From positions 1-47,295 of the forward strand of contig JAFCCU010000009.1 of the NCBI GenBank assembly GCA_017610005.1: a DNA stretch of 47,295 nt, read 5' to 3'. Shown here in pieces: positions 32,428 to 39,417 of this stretch (position 1 is the stretch's first letter; each line of letters opens with the position of its first letter). This DNA is from Candidatus Woesearchaeota archaeon (GTDB lineage Archaea > Nanobdellota > Nanobdellia > Woesearchaeales > B29-G15). The translations under genes and the position numbers were made by a program. Below the pieces are notes generated by a model. The model had not been told where the DNA came from and searched no databases. It saw only the letters and a list, made by a program, of their open reading frames with translations.

Positions 32428-32946
32428 CTTTTTCCAATTTTTTTTGTAGAATTTAAATAACTCATCAAATTCTTCTATCGGTGTTATTAAAACATTTAAT
32501 TTTTTTAGTTGTTTTTTAAGCATTTCTAAATCATTTATTTTACCCTCTTCTGTTGACATTTTCTCAAGTTCAATAATATAACCGTAGCCTTTTGTATAAT
32601 CAAGACAAACAGTTATTTTTTCCCATAAAAACTGATACCTTTTTCTAAACCATTTTATTTCAACATTATAACCTAGCGCAAGGAAAAACTTTTCTAGATT
32701 TTCAAAATCATCTTTATTTACTTTAACTTCAATTTCTTCTCGATGTTCATCATGAATCTTCCCTTTCTTCATCCAGATTTTACAAAAGAAATTGTTTCTT
32801 TGAATCCGAAGATCCTCTGGTGAATCAAAATAAAATGTTTCTTGATAATCTTCTTTTAATAATTTTGAATTAGCTTTAAAGAAACTCAATGGGTCTTCAT
32901 ATTTTTCTTTTGGAATTAAGGACCTAATTTCTGTTTCAATAGCTAT
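32404..32946 (-). CDS. CYTH-domain protein with non-ATG start
   Basis: A CYTH (adenylate cyclase IV/thiamine triphosphatase) family protein of about 180 residues. The N-terminal signature IAIETEIRS, the acidic/basic ExExR/K strand of the triphosphate tunnel, is encoded at 32946-32920. No ATG, GTG or TTG occurs before it after the in-frame TAA at 32955, so initiation would be at ATA (32946) or ATT (32940). A TTG at 32889 would lose the signature. Later tunnel strands: NFFCKIWMKKGK, REEIEVKVNK, RKRYQFLWEKITVCLDY and YIIELEK. The enzyme acts on triphosphate-containing substrates. Confidence 0.75.
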   Translation of the reverse strand: MAIETEIRSLIPKEKYEDPLSFFKANSKLLKEDYQETFYFDSPEDLRIQRNNFFCKIWMKKGKIHDEHREEIEVKVNKDDFENLEKFFLALGYNVEIKWFRKRYQFLWEKITVCLDYTKGYGYIIELEKMSTEEGKINDLEMLKKQLKKLNVLITPIEEFDELFKFYKKNWKKLVLPGSM

Positions 32947-33032
32947 TTTATTTTAGAATGGTTGAATTATTAATAAAAGTTGTTAAATGATTTTGGAATA
33001 GTTTAAATAGAATAATTAATTAATTAAAAATC

Positions 33033-33374
33033 ATGGAACACATCAGAAAGTCAGAATGGATATCTGGAAAAAACTATAAGAAGAATGTTTTAGCTGATAA
33101 TCTAGGTAAGACCCTTAACCTTATTGAAGATGTGATCATTGATCCAAAAGGAGAAGTGCCTTGCCATTCACATAAATTTACTGATGAAATATTTTTTATT
33201 ACTAAAAATAAGGTAATTATGAATGTGAATGATATTTCTTTTGAGGTTAAAGAGGGAGACCTTATATTTGTAGATAAGAATGAATCTCATGGTTTTGAGA
33301 ATCCCTCAAATGAAATTGTTAAATTAGTTGTATTAAAGTTAAACCATAAAAATGGAGATTCTTATCTTGGATGA
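33033..33374 (+). CDS. Cupin-domain protein
   Basis: A 113-residue single-domain cupin. Motif 1 appears as EVPCHSHKFTDEIFFITKNK at about residues 41-60, with His residues and Glu as metal ligands. Motif 2 appears as GDLIFVDKNESHGFENPS at about 76-93. The fold binds a metal and may be a small enzyme or sensor; the substrate is not evident. A TTTAAATAG TATA element lies about 27 bases before the ATG. It stands alone between convergent and co-directional unrelated genes. Confidence 0.85.
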   Translation: MEHIRKSEWISGKNYKKNVLADNLGKTLNLIEDVIIDPKGEVPCHSHKFTDEIFFITKNKVIMNVNDISFEVKEGDLIFVDKNESHGFENPSNEIVKLVVLKLNHKNGDSYLG

Positions 33375-33446
33375 TCTTAGCTTCAATGAAATTTTAGAAA
33401 AATTTATTAATACACAAACCCTTTTAATGAAAAAGAGGTGAAAGTT

Positions 33447-33713
33447 ATGGCAATATTAAAAAAGATTGGAGTTTTTTCTGCAGCAAAAATTCAAGCAATT
33501 ATGATGGCCGTTATAGGCTTAATCTTTGGGATTCTTGGAATGTTTATTACAGGACTAAGGTCAGCGGGGATGTTTGGAGGATTTGGATTTTTAGGAATAC
33601 TACTCTTACCAATTGTTTACGCAATTATTGGGTTTATTAGTGGAGCATTTGGAGCTTGGATCTACAATTTAGTTAGTGGATGGATTGGCGGAGTTGAATT
33701 AGAGCTAGATTAA
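33447..33713 (+). CDS. Small glycine-rich membrane protein
   Basis: An 88-residue protein with two or three hydrophobic, Gly-rich segments: IMMAVIGLIFGILGMFITGL, then a GMFGGFGFLGILLLP loop into the last helix with GFISGAFGAWIYNLV. Function is unknown; glycine patterning resembles other small archaeal membrane proteins. ATG 33447 is preceded by GAGGTG at six bases; an upstream in-frame GTG at 33438 is less likely. Confidence 0.65.
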   Translation: MAILKKIGVFSAAKIQAIMMAVIGLIFGILGMFITGLRSAGMFGGFGFLGILLLPIVYAIIGFISGAFGAWIYNLVSGWIGGVELELD

Positions 33714-33763
33714 TCCGTTGCAACCAAATTTAAAATTTTATTGAAAACTCTTTTTCTAATTTT

Positions 33764-33919
33764 TTTATTTGTTAGAAATACCTTCCTGTTTATAGTGGAT
33801 GGGTGAACTTGGGCTACATAAAAATAGGGATTTCTAACATTAAAAATACTCAGAATGCCCGCATTTCTGGTACCAGAAACCCTGTTTCTTTGTACCCCCG
33901 CTTGCTGCGGTTGGGATTT
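33764..33919. other. Intergenic region with palindromes, possible small RNA
   Basis: Between two convergent genes lie GTTAGAAAT (33771-33779) and its complement ATTTCTAAC (33830-33838), a perfect 16-base palindrome TTTCTGGTACCAGAAA (33864-33879), and CCGC-TTGCT-GCGG (33898-33910 region) followed by a T-rich tract. No coding frame is convincing. The last hairpin plus T tract looks like a terminator. Confidence 0.4.
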
Positions 33920-34534
33920 TTATTTAATCGGATTTTTCAAACCAAGCAGTTTACAAATTCCAAAATAAATTGGTCCAATTGCAAAGTATGATATTTGCAT
34001 CCAAGGAGGAGCATGCAAACAATTGCAGATAGGAAGCCCAGCATAGGCTGCAGTAGCAACATTTTTAATATTAAAAACATGATAAGCTACTGTTTCAGCG
34101 AATATTAGAACACTCCAGTATAGAACGATAAAAAAGAGTGTTTTTGTTATTAAATTTTTTAAATTTAATTTTATTTCTAAATATGAATATAATAAATATA
34201 GTAAAAATAACCCAGTTGCCCAAGCAAATAGTGGAAAAGAATTCAATCCAAAAAGAAGTAACATTTTGTGATTGTAACCATACTGATTGTTTGCAAAAAA
34301 CATCCAAATAATTGAAACTAATGAGGCAATCATTAAGTAATTAAAAGCAGTTTTTTTCGAAGCTAAAAGTGAGTAGAGTGTTAAGAGAAAGTAAACCCCC
34401 ATGATTATAAGGTTTGCGCGCGGTATACATATTAAAAAAATAATTAGGAGGCTTATTATTTTGTAAGAAATTAATAACTTCTCTTTGATCATGATATTAA
34501 TAAATATCTTTTCATACTTAAAGTTTCTTGCCAT
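33920..34534 (-). CDS. Membrane protein with CNCLHAPPW motif
   Basis: A 204-residue protein with about six hydrophobic helices and unknown function. Near residues 169-180 a short loop contains PICNCLHAPPWMQ, where two Cys and a His could bind metal or heme. Another His lies in AYHVFNIKN. The start may be 34534 (17-base overlap with the upstream lipoprotein gene) or ATG 34492. It ends a tightly overlapping four-gene minus-strand operon, 35303 to 33920, whose other members are two lipoproteins and a DUF4405 membrane protein. Confidence 0.65.
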   Translation of the reverse strand: MARNFKYEKIFINIMIKEKLLISYKIISLLIIFLICIPRANLIIMGVYFLLTLYSLLASKKTAFNYLMIASLVSIIWMFFANNQYGYNHKMLLLFGLNSFPLFAWATGLFLLYLLYSYLEIKLNLKNLITKTLFFIVLYWSVLIFAETVAYHVFNIKNVATAAYAGLPICNCLHAPPWMQISYFAIGPIYFGICKLLGLKNPIK

Positions 34535-34736
34535 AGGTTTGAACTATCTTGCTATGGTCACATAATTCATTATTATCTGTGTCTAAATATCTTCCACAGT
34601 CTCCGGGATATTCACAATCAATATTTCCAAAAGGGCAATTCACTTGAGTATCTTCAACTTCATTCGTTGCTTCAGCTGAACAACCAAGGGTAAAGATTGA
34701 TACAAGAATAAAAAATATAAAAATTATTCTTTTCAA
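34518..34736 (-). CDS. Cys-rich lipoprotein with DTDNNELCD motif
   Basis: A 72-residue putative lipoprotein. Starting at the TTG of 34736, whose TTGA overlaps the stop of the DUF4405 gene, gives a lipoprotein signal with lipobox TLGC. The mature part has CPFGNIDCEYPGDCGRYLDT and NNELCDHSK, with spaced Cys residues followed by an Asp/Asn-rich loop like an EF-hand. A related DSDNDGNCD motif occurs in the secreted protein at 35383-35829. Such segments are often seen in extracytoplasmic partners of iron-sulfur or heme membrane proteins. Function unproven. Confidence 0.6.
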   Translation of the reverse strand: MKRIIFIFFILVSIFTLGCSAEATNEVEDTQVNCPFGNIDCEYPGDCGRYLDTDNNELCDHSKIVQTYGKKL

Positions 34737-35002
34737 TCCTTTTTCCCTCTTTTGAATATACTTTTTGTGACAGTAACGATCCATTTCCAATGTAATGCTA
34801 AATGAATTAGCACAAGTAAACCCATAAAAAGACCGCTTACATCATGCATTCTTGAAATATTATTAAAGGTTAATACCTTATATGCTGAAACTCCAATTAC
34901 TTTTATTAAACCAGGCCATTTGATAAGGCCTGTAACAAAACAAATTAGAAATGAAATTGCAAGCCCTACATCAATCCAATAATTTAATTTAGTTCTATTC
35001 AT
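34733..35002 (-). CDS. DUF4405-type small membrane protein (probable heme b binding)
   Basis: An 89-residue protein with two or three helices resembling the DUF4405 family: NRTKLNYWIDVGLAISFLIC, FVTGLIKWPG, then ISRMHDVSGLFMGLLVLIHL and ALHWKWI. Histidines RMHD and LIHLALHW are placed like axial ligands for heme b, as in cytochrome b-type proteins. The ATG at 35002 is chosen over GTG 35011 because AAAGGTGG precedes it. It overlaps the upstream lipoprotein gene by eight bases and the downstream one by four. Confidence 0.75.
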   Translation of the reverse strand: MNRTKLNYWIDVGLAISFLICFVTGLIKWPGLIKVIGVSAYKVLTFNNISRMHDVSGLFMGLLVLIHLALHWKWIVTVTKSIFKRGKKD

Positions 35003-35303
35003 GTGAGCCACCTTTTAACTCTTCAGCAAGATCTTTGATTATTGCCGGTGAAAATTTGTATTCGGCCCGCATATCTTCTAATATTGTATCAGTATTATAC
35101 TCTCTCTTAAAATCAAACTCTTTTATGATGGCTCCTAAAAGTTCAGTTGAATCAATTTCCCATAAATCTGCCACTTCTTGCACAGATAAAGTTTTCATAT
35201 CACTTCCTTCAATTTCAACAGAATGGTCATGATCATCATCTATATGCTCTGACGCGCAACCTATCATTGTAATTAAGATTAAAACAAAAATTATCTTTTT
35301 CAT
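34995..35303 (-). CDS. His/Asp-rich lipoprotein
   Basis: A 102-residue putative lipoprotein, lipobox MIGC at about residues 13-16. It is followed by an Asp/His cluster (HIDDDHDHS) that could bind metal. A helical domain follows with LSVQEVADLWEIDSTELLGA and ILEDMRAEYKFSPAIIKDLAE, similar to short helical domains found next to DUF4405 and 4Fe-4S membrane proteins. It is the first gene of the four-gene operon to 33920. A GAGG sequence precedes the ATG. Confidence 0.65.
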   Translation of the reverse strand: MKKIIFVLILITMIGCASEHIDDDHDHSVEIEGSDMKTLSVQEVADLWEIDSTELLGAIIKEFDFKREYNTDTILEDMRAEYKFSPAIIKDLAEELKGGSHE

Positions 35304-35356
35304 ATTTGAGGCCTCGTGGTTATATCATTAATATTATTTGAATCATTTATATATAT

Positions 35357-35380
35357 TTTGAAAAAAAAGAAAAAAAGAAG
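35357..35380 (-). terminator. Poly-T terminator of secreted Asp-rich protein gene
   Basis: On the minus strand the run TTCTTTTTTTCTTTTTTTTC immediately follows the stop of the gene at 35383, a typical archaeal T-tract terminator. Confidence 0.65.
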
Positions 35381-35382
35381 GA

Positions 35383-35829
35383 TTACTTCCTTCCAAGATT
35401 GTCACAGTTTCCGTCATTATCTGAATCGACAAAGTGTTGCATTCCTTGACCTGCTTTACCTTGACCACGACCAGCTCTTTGACCAGATCCATCTTTAGGA
35501 CCAATGCCATTGTTAAGACCAAGTTCAAGGCTTAGCTTTTGTGCAGTTTCAGTGTCGCCATTTTGTCCAGCTTCGTGAGCTTCAACAAATGTTTTGAAGT
35601 TTTCCTCATTAACAACTTCTACTACTCTTGGAGCTCTTCCTGTCATAAGTTCTTTCCAGGATTCATAATCTAGAGAATCAAAAGCTTTTTCCATTTCAGT
35701 GTGTCTTTCTTCGCTAAAGTCAGGACCATTTACAGTATAGTCTCCCCTGTATGCACTAGCAAGGCCAGCTGTTGCAACCAGACCAAACACCATTAGTGCT
35801 AATAGGGCAAATATTGTTCCTTTTTTCAT
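35383..35829 (-). CDS. Secreted protein with C-terminal DSDNDGNCD loop
   Basis: A 148-residue protein with a signal peptide (ALLALMVFGLVATAGLASAY), a central helical domain (HTEMEKAFDSLDYESWKEL, VVNEENFKTFVEAHEAGQNG), a Gly/Gln-rich linker (GQRAGRGQGKAGQGM) and a C-terminal HFVDSDNDGNCDN. That last motif is shared with the lipoprotein at 34518-34736. A strong GGGAGGAAAA ribosome-binding site precedes the ATG, which suggests high expression. The family is not recognised. It may be a metal- or calcium-binding extracytoplasmic partner of the neighbouring DUF4405 operon. Confidence 0.7.
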   Translation of the reverse strand: MKKGTIFALLALMVFGLVATAGLASAYRGDYTVNGPDFSEERHTEMEKAFDSLDYESWKELMTGRAPRVVEVVNEENFKTFVEAHEAGQNGDTETAQKLSLELGLNNGIGPKDGSGQRAGRGQGKAGQGMQHFVDSDNDGNCDNLGRK

Positions 35830-35856
35830 TTTATTTTCCTCCCGTTAGGTTAAACC

Positions 35857-35879
35857 CAACAATCATATGCAAATTGTTG
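35857..35879. promoter_or_regulatory. Inverted repeat in leader of the secreted-protein gene
   Basis: CAACAAT and ATTGTTG are separated by nine bases (CATATGCAA). The element lies between the TATA box GTTTATAAAC (35881-35890) and the ribosome-binding site of the minus-strand gene, a typical operator position. Confidence 0.5.
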
Positions 35880-35880
35880 C

Positions 35881-35890
35881 GTTTATAAAC
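35881..35890. promoter_or_regulatory. Palindromic TATA box
   Basis: GTTTATAAAC is a perfect palindrome. On the minus strand it can serve the gene ending at 35383. On the plus strand it lies 15 bases before an AAGGAGG and a 19-codon frame at 35905. Confidence 0.5.
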
Positions 35891-35929
35891 AAGAAGGAGG
35901 AAAAATGTACACCTTAAGTCCACAAAAAA

Positions 35930-36460
35930 TCACTCAGGAATTGACAGTTTTCCATAGTCCTTAATAAAGAATAGAATCAAATAACCTAGCGCTAATTGGA
36001 TTAATAGTCCTGGATAGCTAATAATGACTGAGGAGATAGCATTTTGCAAGTTTCCTAAGTAAATACTTTCAAATATAACTCCGATTGTTTGATAGCCAAT
36101 AATAACAATTGCCAAATTAGTAAATGATAATTTGTTAGTTTTTTTAGAGATAAATGCAGCAATTAGGGCTAATGCAATTCCTTTTACAAATACGGTTGGA
36201 AGCATCATAAGTGAAGGCATTCCGGTTAAAAGGGTGTTAGCTAAGGGGGAAAGAATCGCAGTTAGTAAACCCACCTTCCATCCAAATTTATAGGCTCCAA
36301 TAAGTACAAAAAAATAGATTGGCAAGAATCTTGGACCACCTAATGGAAGTTTGTGAACAACCCAGGGGAAAAGCAAGTTTCCACATACAAAAAGAAAACT
36401 GAAAAGATAATACTCGATAAAACTTAAATCAAATTGGAATAATTCTTTTGAGATGTTCAT
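35930..36460 (-). CDS. ECF-transporter S-component-like membrane protein
   Basis: A 176-residue protein with about six helices. GGPRFLPIYFFVLIGAYKFG and LTAILSPLANTLLTGMPSLM resemble the substrate-binding (S) components of ECF vitamin/metal transporters. The segment IGYQTIGVIFES follows. Neither energy-coupling ATPases nor a T component is nearby. The ATG at 36460 lies 34 bases after the regulator stop. An in-frame TTG at 36520 would overlap that gene and add 20 residues. Last gene of the ferredoxin/permease operon. Substrate unknown. Confidence 0.65.
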   Translation of the reverse strand: MNISKELFQFDLSFIEYYLFSFLFVCGNLLFPWVVHKLPLGGPRFLPIYFFVLIGAYKFGWKVGLLTAILSPLANTLLTGMPSLMMLPTVFVKGIALALIAAFISKKTNKLSFTNLAIVIIGYQTIGVIFESIYLGNLQNAISSVIISYPGLLIQLALGYLILFFIKDYGKLSIPE

Positions 36461-36494
36461 TGGACTATATTTTTTATTGTGTATAAAAACTTTT

Positions 36495-36842
36495 CTACCA
36501 TTGATCAATACTTGTTTCAACTTTTTGTGCCCAATTGTTGATAATGTCCTTTAATAAGGATCTAATCTTTACCTTTAAATTGCATACATACAAGTATACA
36601 TAGCCGCCATTATCTAGATTTATTTGGTATTTAATAATAACTTTTTTATCTGAAAGTTTTTTTACTGCTTTTTGGACGGTTGTTAAATTAAGATCAATAG
36701 ATTTTGAAACGGAATTTGAAGTTAATTTTTTCCCAAGGTTTGATATGAAAAATTCCATAACCTTATATTCTGCTTTTGTTAAACCAAGCCCACATTTAAT
36801 AATATCATTTAAGTCAAATTGTTTGCATGCAAAATCAATCAT
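36495..36842 (-). CDS. Winged-helix (MarR-like) regulator
   Basis: A 115-residue protein with a winged-helix domain. LTKAEYKVMEFFISNLGKKL is helix 1-2, TSNSVSKSIDLNLTTVQKAV the recognition helix region, then KKLSDKKVI and a wing NLDNGGYVYLYVCN. It resembles DNA-binding regulators of the MarR/TrmB type without a ligand domain. Two Cys near the N terminus (DFACK, IIKCGLGL) could respond to metal or redox state (speculative). ATG 36842 is preceded by TTGGAGG. It overlaps the upstream membrane gene by eight bases. Confidence 0.75.
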   Translation of the reverse strand: MIDFACKQFDLNDIIKCGLGLTKAEYKVMEFFISNLGKKLTSNSVSKSIDLNLTTVQKAVKKLSDKKVIIKYQINLDNGGYVYLYVCNLKVKIRSLLKDIINNWAQKVETSIDQW

Positions 36843-37287
36843 TTTTTCCTCCAAATTTTACATAACCCATAAAGTAAAGGGCCAACAGCTGGAAGATTAT
36901 TGAAAAAATAATAATAGTTATGCTATACTTCTCAAAAAACCCGAGAGCAAGATTTGGAAAAAATAATGAGAAAAACCCAATCCCTATTGAAGCCCCACAA
37001 ACTGGAGCTCCAATGGCGCATGTGTTGATTGCTCCAAATCCTAAAATAATAGTAATAATCCCTACTAAAGAAGCTCCATTGGCTTTTGCTGAAAAAATCT
37101 TTTCTTTAATATTTCTTACAAAGCAAGTAATCAGAAGAGCGGTGGTTATAATAAATACTACTCCTATGATACTATAGTATCCATAAAAGATTTTTTTTGG
37201 GATTACTAGGCTCACAATTAGCAGTGAAACTAAAAAAACTAATTTGCAATAGTGTGATTTTAGTATATTAATTATTGGTTGAGTCAT
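36835..37287 (-). CDS. Four-helix membrane protein with intramembrane Cys pair
   Basis: A 150-residue protein with four or five hydrophobic helices. One helix contains FGAINTCAIGAPVCGASIG (about residues 84-102), placing two Cys four residues apart across an APVCG turn. This resembles the Cys-containing helices of thiol redox or metal-transport membrane proteins. Family not recognised. It overlaps the permease-half gene by 20 bases and the regulator by eight, so it is co-translated with both. Confidence 0.65.
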   Translation of the reverse strand: MTQPIINILKSHYCKLVFLVSLLIVSLVIPKKIFYGYYSIIGVVFIITTALLITCFVRNIKEKIFSAKANGASLVGIITIILGFGAINTCAIGAPVCGASIGIGFFSLFFPNLALGFFEKYSITIIIFSIIFQLLALYFMGYVKFGGKND

Positions 37288-37765
37288 TTTCCATGATTTT
37301 ATTTAATAATATCCCTTGAAGTATAGATATAATTACCATAACTATAGCTAAAGTAAGTATATACTGCCATCCAAAATATAGAATTGCAATTGGCAAAAGA
37401 GGAATCTTAATTGCTCTGTTGTATAAAAAACAAGCAATGAGACCATAACTTAACCCTTTTTCTTTTAAATTGGCTAATAAAGGATACCACATGTACGGTG
37501 GGCCATGGGATAATATCCCTCCTATAATTATAAAAAACCATTTTTTGATTCCTTTATTTTTAAGGTGTTTTGTTACAAATTTGGGAGTTATGAAATAGTT
37601 ACTAACAACCATCAAGATAAAAACAAGGATAAATACTGGGATCATATTTATTATGGTATTTAAAAAAAATTGTAGACTACTTAAAAAAATACCAAAATTG
37701 AAAAATGATATTATTCCATATAATAAGATCACACTAATTAGGAAATACCAAGGCCCGTTTTTCAT
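37268..37765 (-). CDS. Permease half-protein B (UPF0718/ArsP-like)
   Basis: A 165-residue membrane protein with about five helices, matching the second half of UPF0718/ArsP-type permeases. The tell-tale segment is GGILSHGPPYMWYPLLANLK followed by EKGLSYGLIACFLYNRAIK at about residues 87-125. The first half is encoded by the adjacent gene at 37767-38177, one base apart. Full-length relatives of about 300 residues move arsenicals or unknown solutes. The SHGPPYMWYP loop is diagnostic. Confidence 0.78.
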   Translation of the reverse strand: MKNGPWYFLISVILLYGIISFFNFGIFLSSLQFFLNTIINMIPVFILVFILMVVSNYFITPKFVTKHLKNKGIKKWFFIIIGGILSHGPPYMWYPLLANLKEKGLSYGLIACFLYNRAIKIPLLPIAILYFGWQYILTLAIVMVIISILQGILLNKIMENDSTNN

Positions 37766-37766
37766 T

Positions 37767-38177
37767 TTAAAACAGCCCCACTATTACTACTGTTATTATT
37801 CCAACAAGAATCGCTAAACCAAATGCAGTAGAATTTCTTAACAAAGCAAATTTTTTCCCAAGTGTTGCAATCTCTGCAGGTAATTGAAGTATTCCAACTG
37901 TTACCCATGTAACCAAAAAGGTTGTAACTGCAATTAAGCTTACCCCTTGTTTTATCATTTCCCCTCCAAAAAGATAGCTTGTAATTGGGTTGCCTGCTGA
38001 AATGCTTCCAACTAAACTACCAATTAGAGAATCTAAAAAAAAATTTTTACTGAAGATATTAGTATAAACTGTTTGAGGGATTATAACAGATATTAAGCTT
38101 ATTAATAAAACTGTACTTAAAATTAATGGAATAGTATTCCAAAATGCTTTTGCTGATTTTATTATTGACTTTTTCAT
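37767..38177 (-). CDS. Permease half-protein A (UPF0718/ArsP-like)
   Basis: A 136-residue membrane protein with about four helices. GSISAGNPITSYLFGGEMIK and ATTFLVTWVTVGILQLPAEI are the conserved permease segments, the pairing partner of the B half downstream. It overlaps the ferredoxin gene by ATGA. Encoding both halves separately implies a heterodimer. The operon partner ferredoxin suggests a redox-linked or metalloid substrate, which cannot be proven here. Confidence 0.78.
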   Translation of the reverse strand: MKKSIIKSAKAFWNTIPLILSTVLLISLISVIIPQTVYTNIFSKNFFLDSLIGSLVGSISAGNPITSYLFGGEMIKQGVSLIAVTTFLVTWVTVGILQLPAEIATLGKKFALLRNSTAFGLAILVGIITVVIVGLF

Positions 38178-38362
38178 ATTTCTTTAATTTTAATAATATT
38201 TACTGGACAAATATCTGCAGCATCTTGATTACATCCAATCTCTTCTAGTTCTTTTTTTACAGGGTATGCTAACCCCTCTTCTGAAATTTTCCAATTGTCA
38301 CAAAAGGTGCAAGCTCCACATCCTCTGCATTCGTCTTTATCAAATTCAATCTTATAACCCAT
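38174..38362 (-). CDS. Ferredoxin
   Basis: A 62-residue ferredoxin with one cluster-binding pattern: CRGCGACTFC supplies three or four Cys and ADICPVNIIKI supplies the final Cys-Pro. The second canonical cluster motif is absent. This matches small single [4Fe-4S] or [3Fe-4S] archaeal ferredoxins. A TATA-like AATTATAAGG is upstream and AAGGTGAT precedes the ATG. First gene of the operon leading to the split permease, Cys membrane protein, regulator and ECF-like protein. Confidence 0.88.
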   Translation of the reverse strand: MGYKIEFDKDECRGCGACTFCDNWKISEEGLAYPVKKELEEIGCNQDAADICPVNIIKIKEI

Positions 38363-38391
38363 GTTTAATCACCTTATAATTATTTCATTTA

Positions 38392-39417
38392 TTAATCTTC
38401 CTCAATACAAATTTCTTTTCTTTTAATTGCAATAGCTGTTTTGAGTATTAATAAAACCATTATTATATGTAAAAAGATTAATAATCCCCAGGAAAAAAAC
38501 TTAAAGAATCCAAGCTTTGTTTCATGGTACATTAAAAGTGTTGCAACAGTTAAAGCCACTACTGGAAATGAATAAGCCCACCAAGATAAATAAAACTTGA
38601 TTCTTGTAAATGCCTTAATTTGGGCCATTACTAAAATAAAAATAAAAATGGCAAAGTAATAAAGTATTTTTGCGAATGGAGTTATTCCTCCTGTTAATTT
38701 TACATAAGATATAAATGCAATTGCAGGCGGTGCAAAAAGAATGAAAGTTGTAGGAATTAATTTATCTGAAATTGGACCATGAAAAATTATCCTATTAATT
38801 ATAATTACAAACAGAACTAACCACCAAACGATTCCGATGCTAAAAAAGAACCAGGACAGTTCCGCAGAAAAATGAGTAATTCCTGCAATAGGAATTATTA
38901 AGTTCCCGACAATTGGCATAAACCAAGCAGGATTAATATGGTGAATTTCAAATTTTTTATGACTTATCCACGCTGATAGGATAATAATTGAAAAAGCAAA
39001 TTGAACAATAACTCCTGCCCACCATAAATATTTTGATGCCATCAAGTTTACTCCTAAGAATATGATACTTAAAACTAAAAGTATTTTAGCTAATATTGGG
39101 AAAAAGTTAAGCTTGATAGGATGAGATAACTCTTTTTTAACTTCTTTAGGAAAAAAGACTAATTTAGTTAAGTAAATAATACTTACAATTCCAAACATGA
39201 TGACTGCGAACTTCAACAAATACGGACTCAATAAAGGAAGCCCCAAGATTGTTTCTGCCTTTAAAAAGGCAAGTGCAAATCCAGTTAACCCAAGGATAAT
39301 TGCTATGAAACTAATTGAAAAATTCTTAAGTCTAATGCATGAACTTAAGTTAAAATTTGAATCTAAATTTTCCAATTTTAAAACCTCTTTTCTTCCCCTC
39401 TTCTTTCTCAATCCCAT
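38392..39417 (-). CDS. SLAC1/TDT family anion channel-like protein
   Basis: A 341-residue integral membrane protein with about ten helices, as in the tellurite-resistance/dicarboxylate (TDT) and SLAC1 channel family. Key segments are HHINPAWFMPIVGNLIIPI at about residues 163-181, SWFFFSIGIVWWLVLF, and LIPTTFILFAPPAIAFISYV. The charged N-terminal 30 residues overlap the thioredoxin gene, so an internal start is possible. It may export sulfite, nitrate or organic anions. The central Phe/Pro pattern fits SLAC1 homologues. Confidence 0.8.
   Translation of the reverse strand: MGLRKKRGRKEVLKLENLDSNFNLSSCIRLKNFSISFIAIILGLTGFALAFLKAETILGLPLLSPYLLKFAVIMFGIVSIIYLTKLVFFPKEVKKELSHPIKLNFFPILAKILLVLSIIFLGVNLMASKYLWWAGVIVQFAFSIIILSAWISHKKFEIHHINPAWFMPIVGNLIIPIAGITHFSAELSWFFFSIGIVWWLVLFVIIINRIIFHGPISDKLIPTTFILFAPPAIAFISYVKLTGGITPFAKILYYFAIFIFILVMAQIKAFTRIKFYLSWWAYSFPVVALTVATLLMYHETKLGFFKFFSWGLLIFLHIIMVLLILKTAIAIKRKEICIEED

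Noticed and set aside
33803-33991. Small frame in the 33.8 kb intergenic region
   Set aside because: Basic, low-complexity, overlaps the end of the membrane protein gene and contains palindromic DNA; no ribosome-binding site.
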